From NCBI RefSeq assembly GCF_012933505.1, contig NZ_JABBNB010000001.1, forward strand, positions 62,001 through 126,000: a stretch of 64,000 nucleotides of DNA, given 5' to 3'. The stretch is from Gordonia asplenii (lineage in GTDB: Bacteria; Actinomycetota; Actinomycetes; Mycobacteriales; Mycobacteriaceae). Positions 63,425-64,000 of this stretch are shown here, in pieces (positions within the stretch are counted from its first letter, which is position 1; each line of letters starts with the position of its first letter). A program made the position numbers and the translations under genes. The notes below the pieces were generated by a model, which had not been told where the DNA came from, did not search any database, and was given only the letters and a program-made list of their open reading frames with translations.

Positions 63425-64000
63425 GTGCACCTCAAGAGCCTGACCCTGAAGGGATTCAAGTCGTTTGCGTCGTCGACGACGCTGCGCTTCGAACCCGGCA
63501 TCACCGCGGTGGTGGGTCCGAACGGCTCGGGCAAGTCGAACGTCGTCGACGCGCTCACCTGGGTGATGGGGGAGCAGGGGGCCAAAGCGCTGCGCGGCGG
63601 CAAGATGGAAGACGTCATCTTCGCCGGGACGTCGGGCCGGCCACCGCTGGGCCGCGCCGAGGTGACCCTCACGATCGACAACTCCGACGGCGCCCTGCCC
63701 ATCGAGTACTCCGAAGTGTCGGTGACGCGGCGCATGTTCCGCGACGGAGCCGGCGAATACGAGATCAACGGCAACTCGTGTCGCCTGATGGACGTGCAGG
63801 AACTCCTCAGCGACTCCGGCATCGGGCGGGAAATGCACGTCATCGTCGGGCAGGGGCGGCTGGCGGCCATCCTGGAATCGAGGCCCGAAGACCGGCGCGC
63901 GTTCATCGAAGAGGCGGCGGGTGTCCTCAAACACCGCAAGCGTAAAGAGAAGGCCGTTCGCAAGCTCGACGGTATGCAGGCCAACCTCGCGCGCCTGACC
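63425..64000 (+). CDS. smc: Chromosome segregation ATPase SMC, N-terminal part (3' end outside window)
   Basis: 192 residues of the N-terminal head are visible. [20 protein letters not shown] and Walker [15 protein letters not shown] are those of SMC, with [26 protein letters not shown] leading into the coiled coil. The frame is open to the window end. TATTCT ends 8 nt before the GTG, so its mRNA is probably near-leaderless. Confidence 0.96.
   Translation, partial: MHLKSLTLKGFKSFASSTTLRFEPGITAVVGPNGSGKSNVVDALTWVMGEQGAKALRGGKMEDVIFAGTSGRPPLGRAEVTLTIDNSDGALPIEYSEVSVTRRMFRDGAGEYEINGNSCRLMDVQELLSDSGIGREMHVIVGQGRLAAILESRPEDRRAFIEEAAGVLKHRKRKEKAVRKLDGMQANLARLT

Overview
The window is high-GC actinobacterial DNA from the Mycobacteriales, most likely Gordonia or a close relative; the genus is an inference. 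The basis is mycobacteria-like gene order (DsbA-like protein, rpiB, nei; tig, clpP1, clpP2, clpX, valS, folC, ndk, rne, rplU, rpmA, obg, proB; rsmD-coaD; sepIVA, a DUF177 gene, rnc, mutM, osmC, acyP, smc), the mycobacterial division protein SepIVA, a HelR gene with a rifamycin element, and many leaderless start codons.

Layout. 1-3780: the end of an aldehyde dehydrogenase gene, a CPWC thioredoxin-fold protein, an M48 protease and rpiB-nei. 3967-11833: a carbohydrate locus with a DeoR regulator, SIS isomerase, FGGY kinase, zinc dehydrogenase and an RbsABC-type importer, probably for a polyol or rare sugar. 12047-14878: soluble transhydrogenase facing a PLP decarboxylase. 14924-21779: amine catabolism by gamma-glutamylation (permease, GlnA4/PuuA-like ligase, aldehyde dehydrogenase, SDR, amidotransferase, GntR regulator). 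21871-28488: cutinase-like esterase, L,D-transpeptidase, a two-component system, a micro-ORF with a P450, and a divergent MarR/TIGR03086 pair. 28538-32097: tRNA-Gly, tRNA-Pro and an unusual three-gene unit (acyl-CoA-dehydrogenase-like flavoprotein, a PhnD-like protein with no signal peptide, and a TusA-like/diiron fusion).

32256-52390 is the conserved core block for protein quality control, tRNA charging, folate, RNA processing, ribosome assembly and proline, interrupted by an AbiEi-like ORF and helR. 52416-55699 holds a sirtuin and the ectABC ectoine operon. 55860-64000 holds rsmD-coaD and sepIVA to smc, interrupted after mutM by a small island with two toxin-antitoxin modules. Its proximal module is bracketed by a 122-bp duplication of the mutM 3' end, and its HepT toxin gene is broken.

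Regulatory features read directly: a palindromic -10 shared by divergent genes, DeoR- and MarR-type palindromes overlapping promoters, a perfect rifamycin-associated element upstream of helR, about a dozen TANNNT boxes 6-8 nt before start codons (leaderless mRNAs), and several strong terminator hairpins between convergent genes. No CRISPR array, rRNA, insertion sequence or integrase gene was seen.
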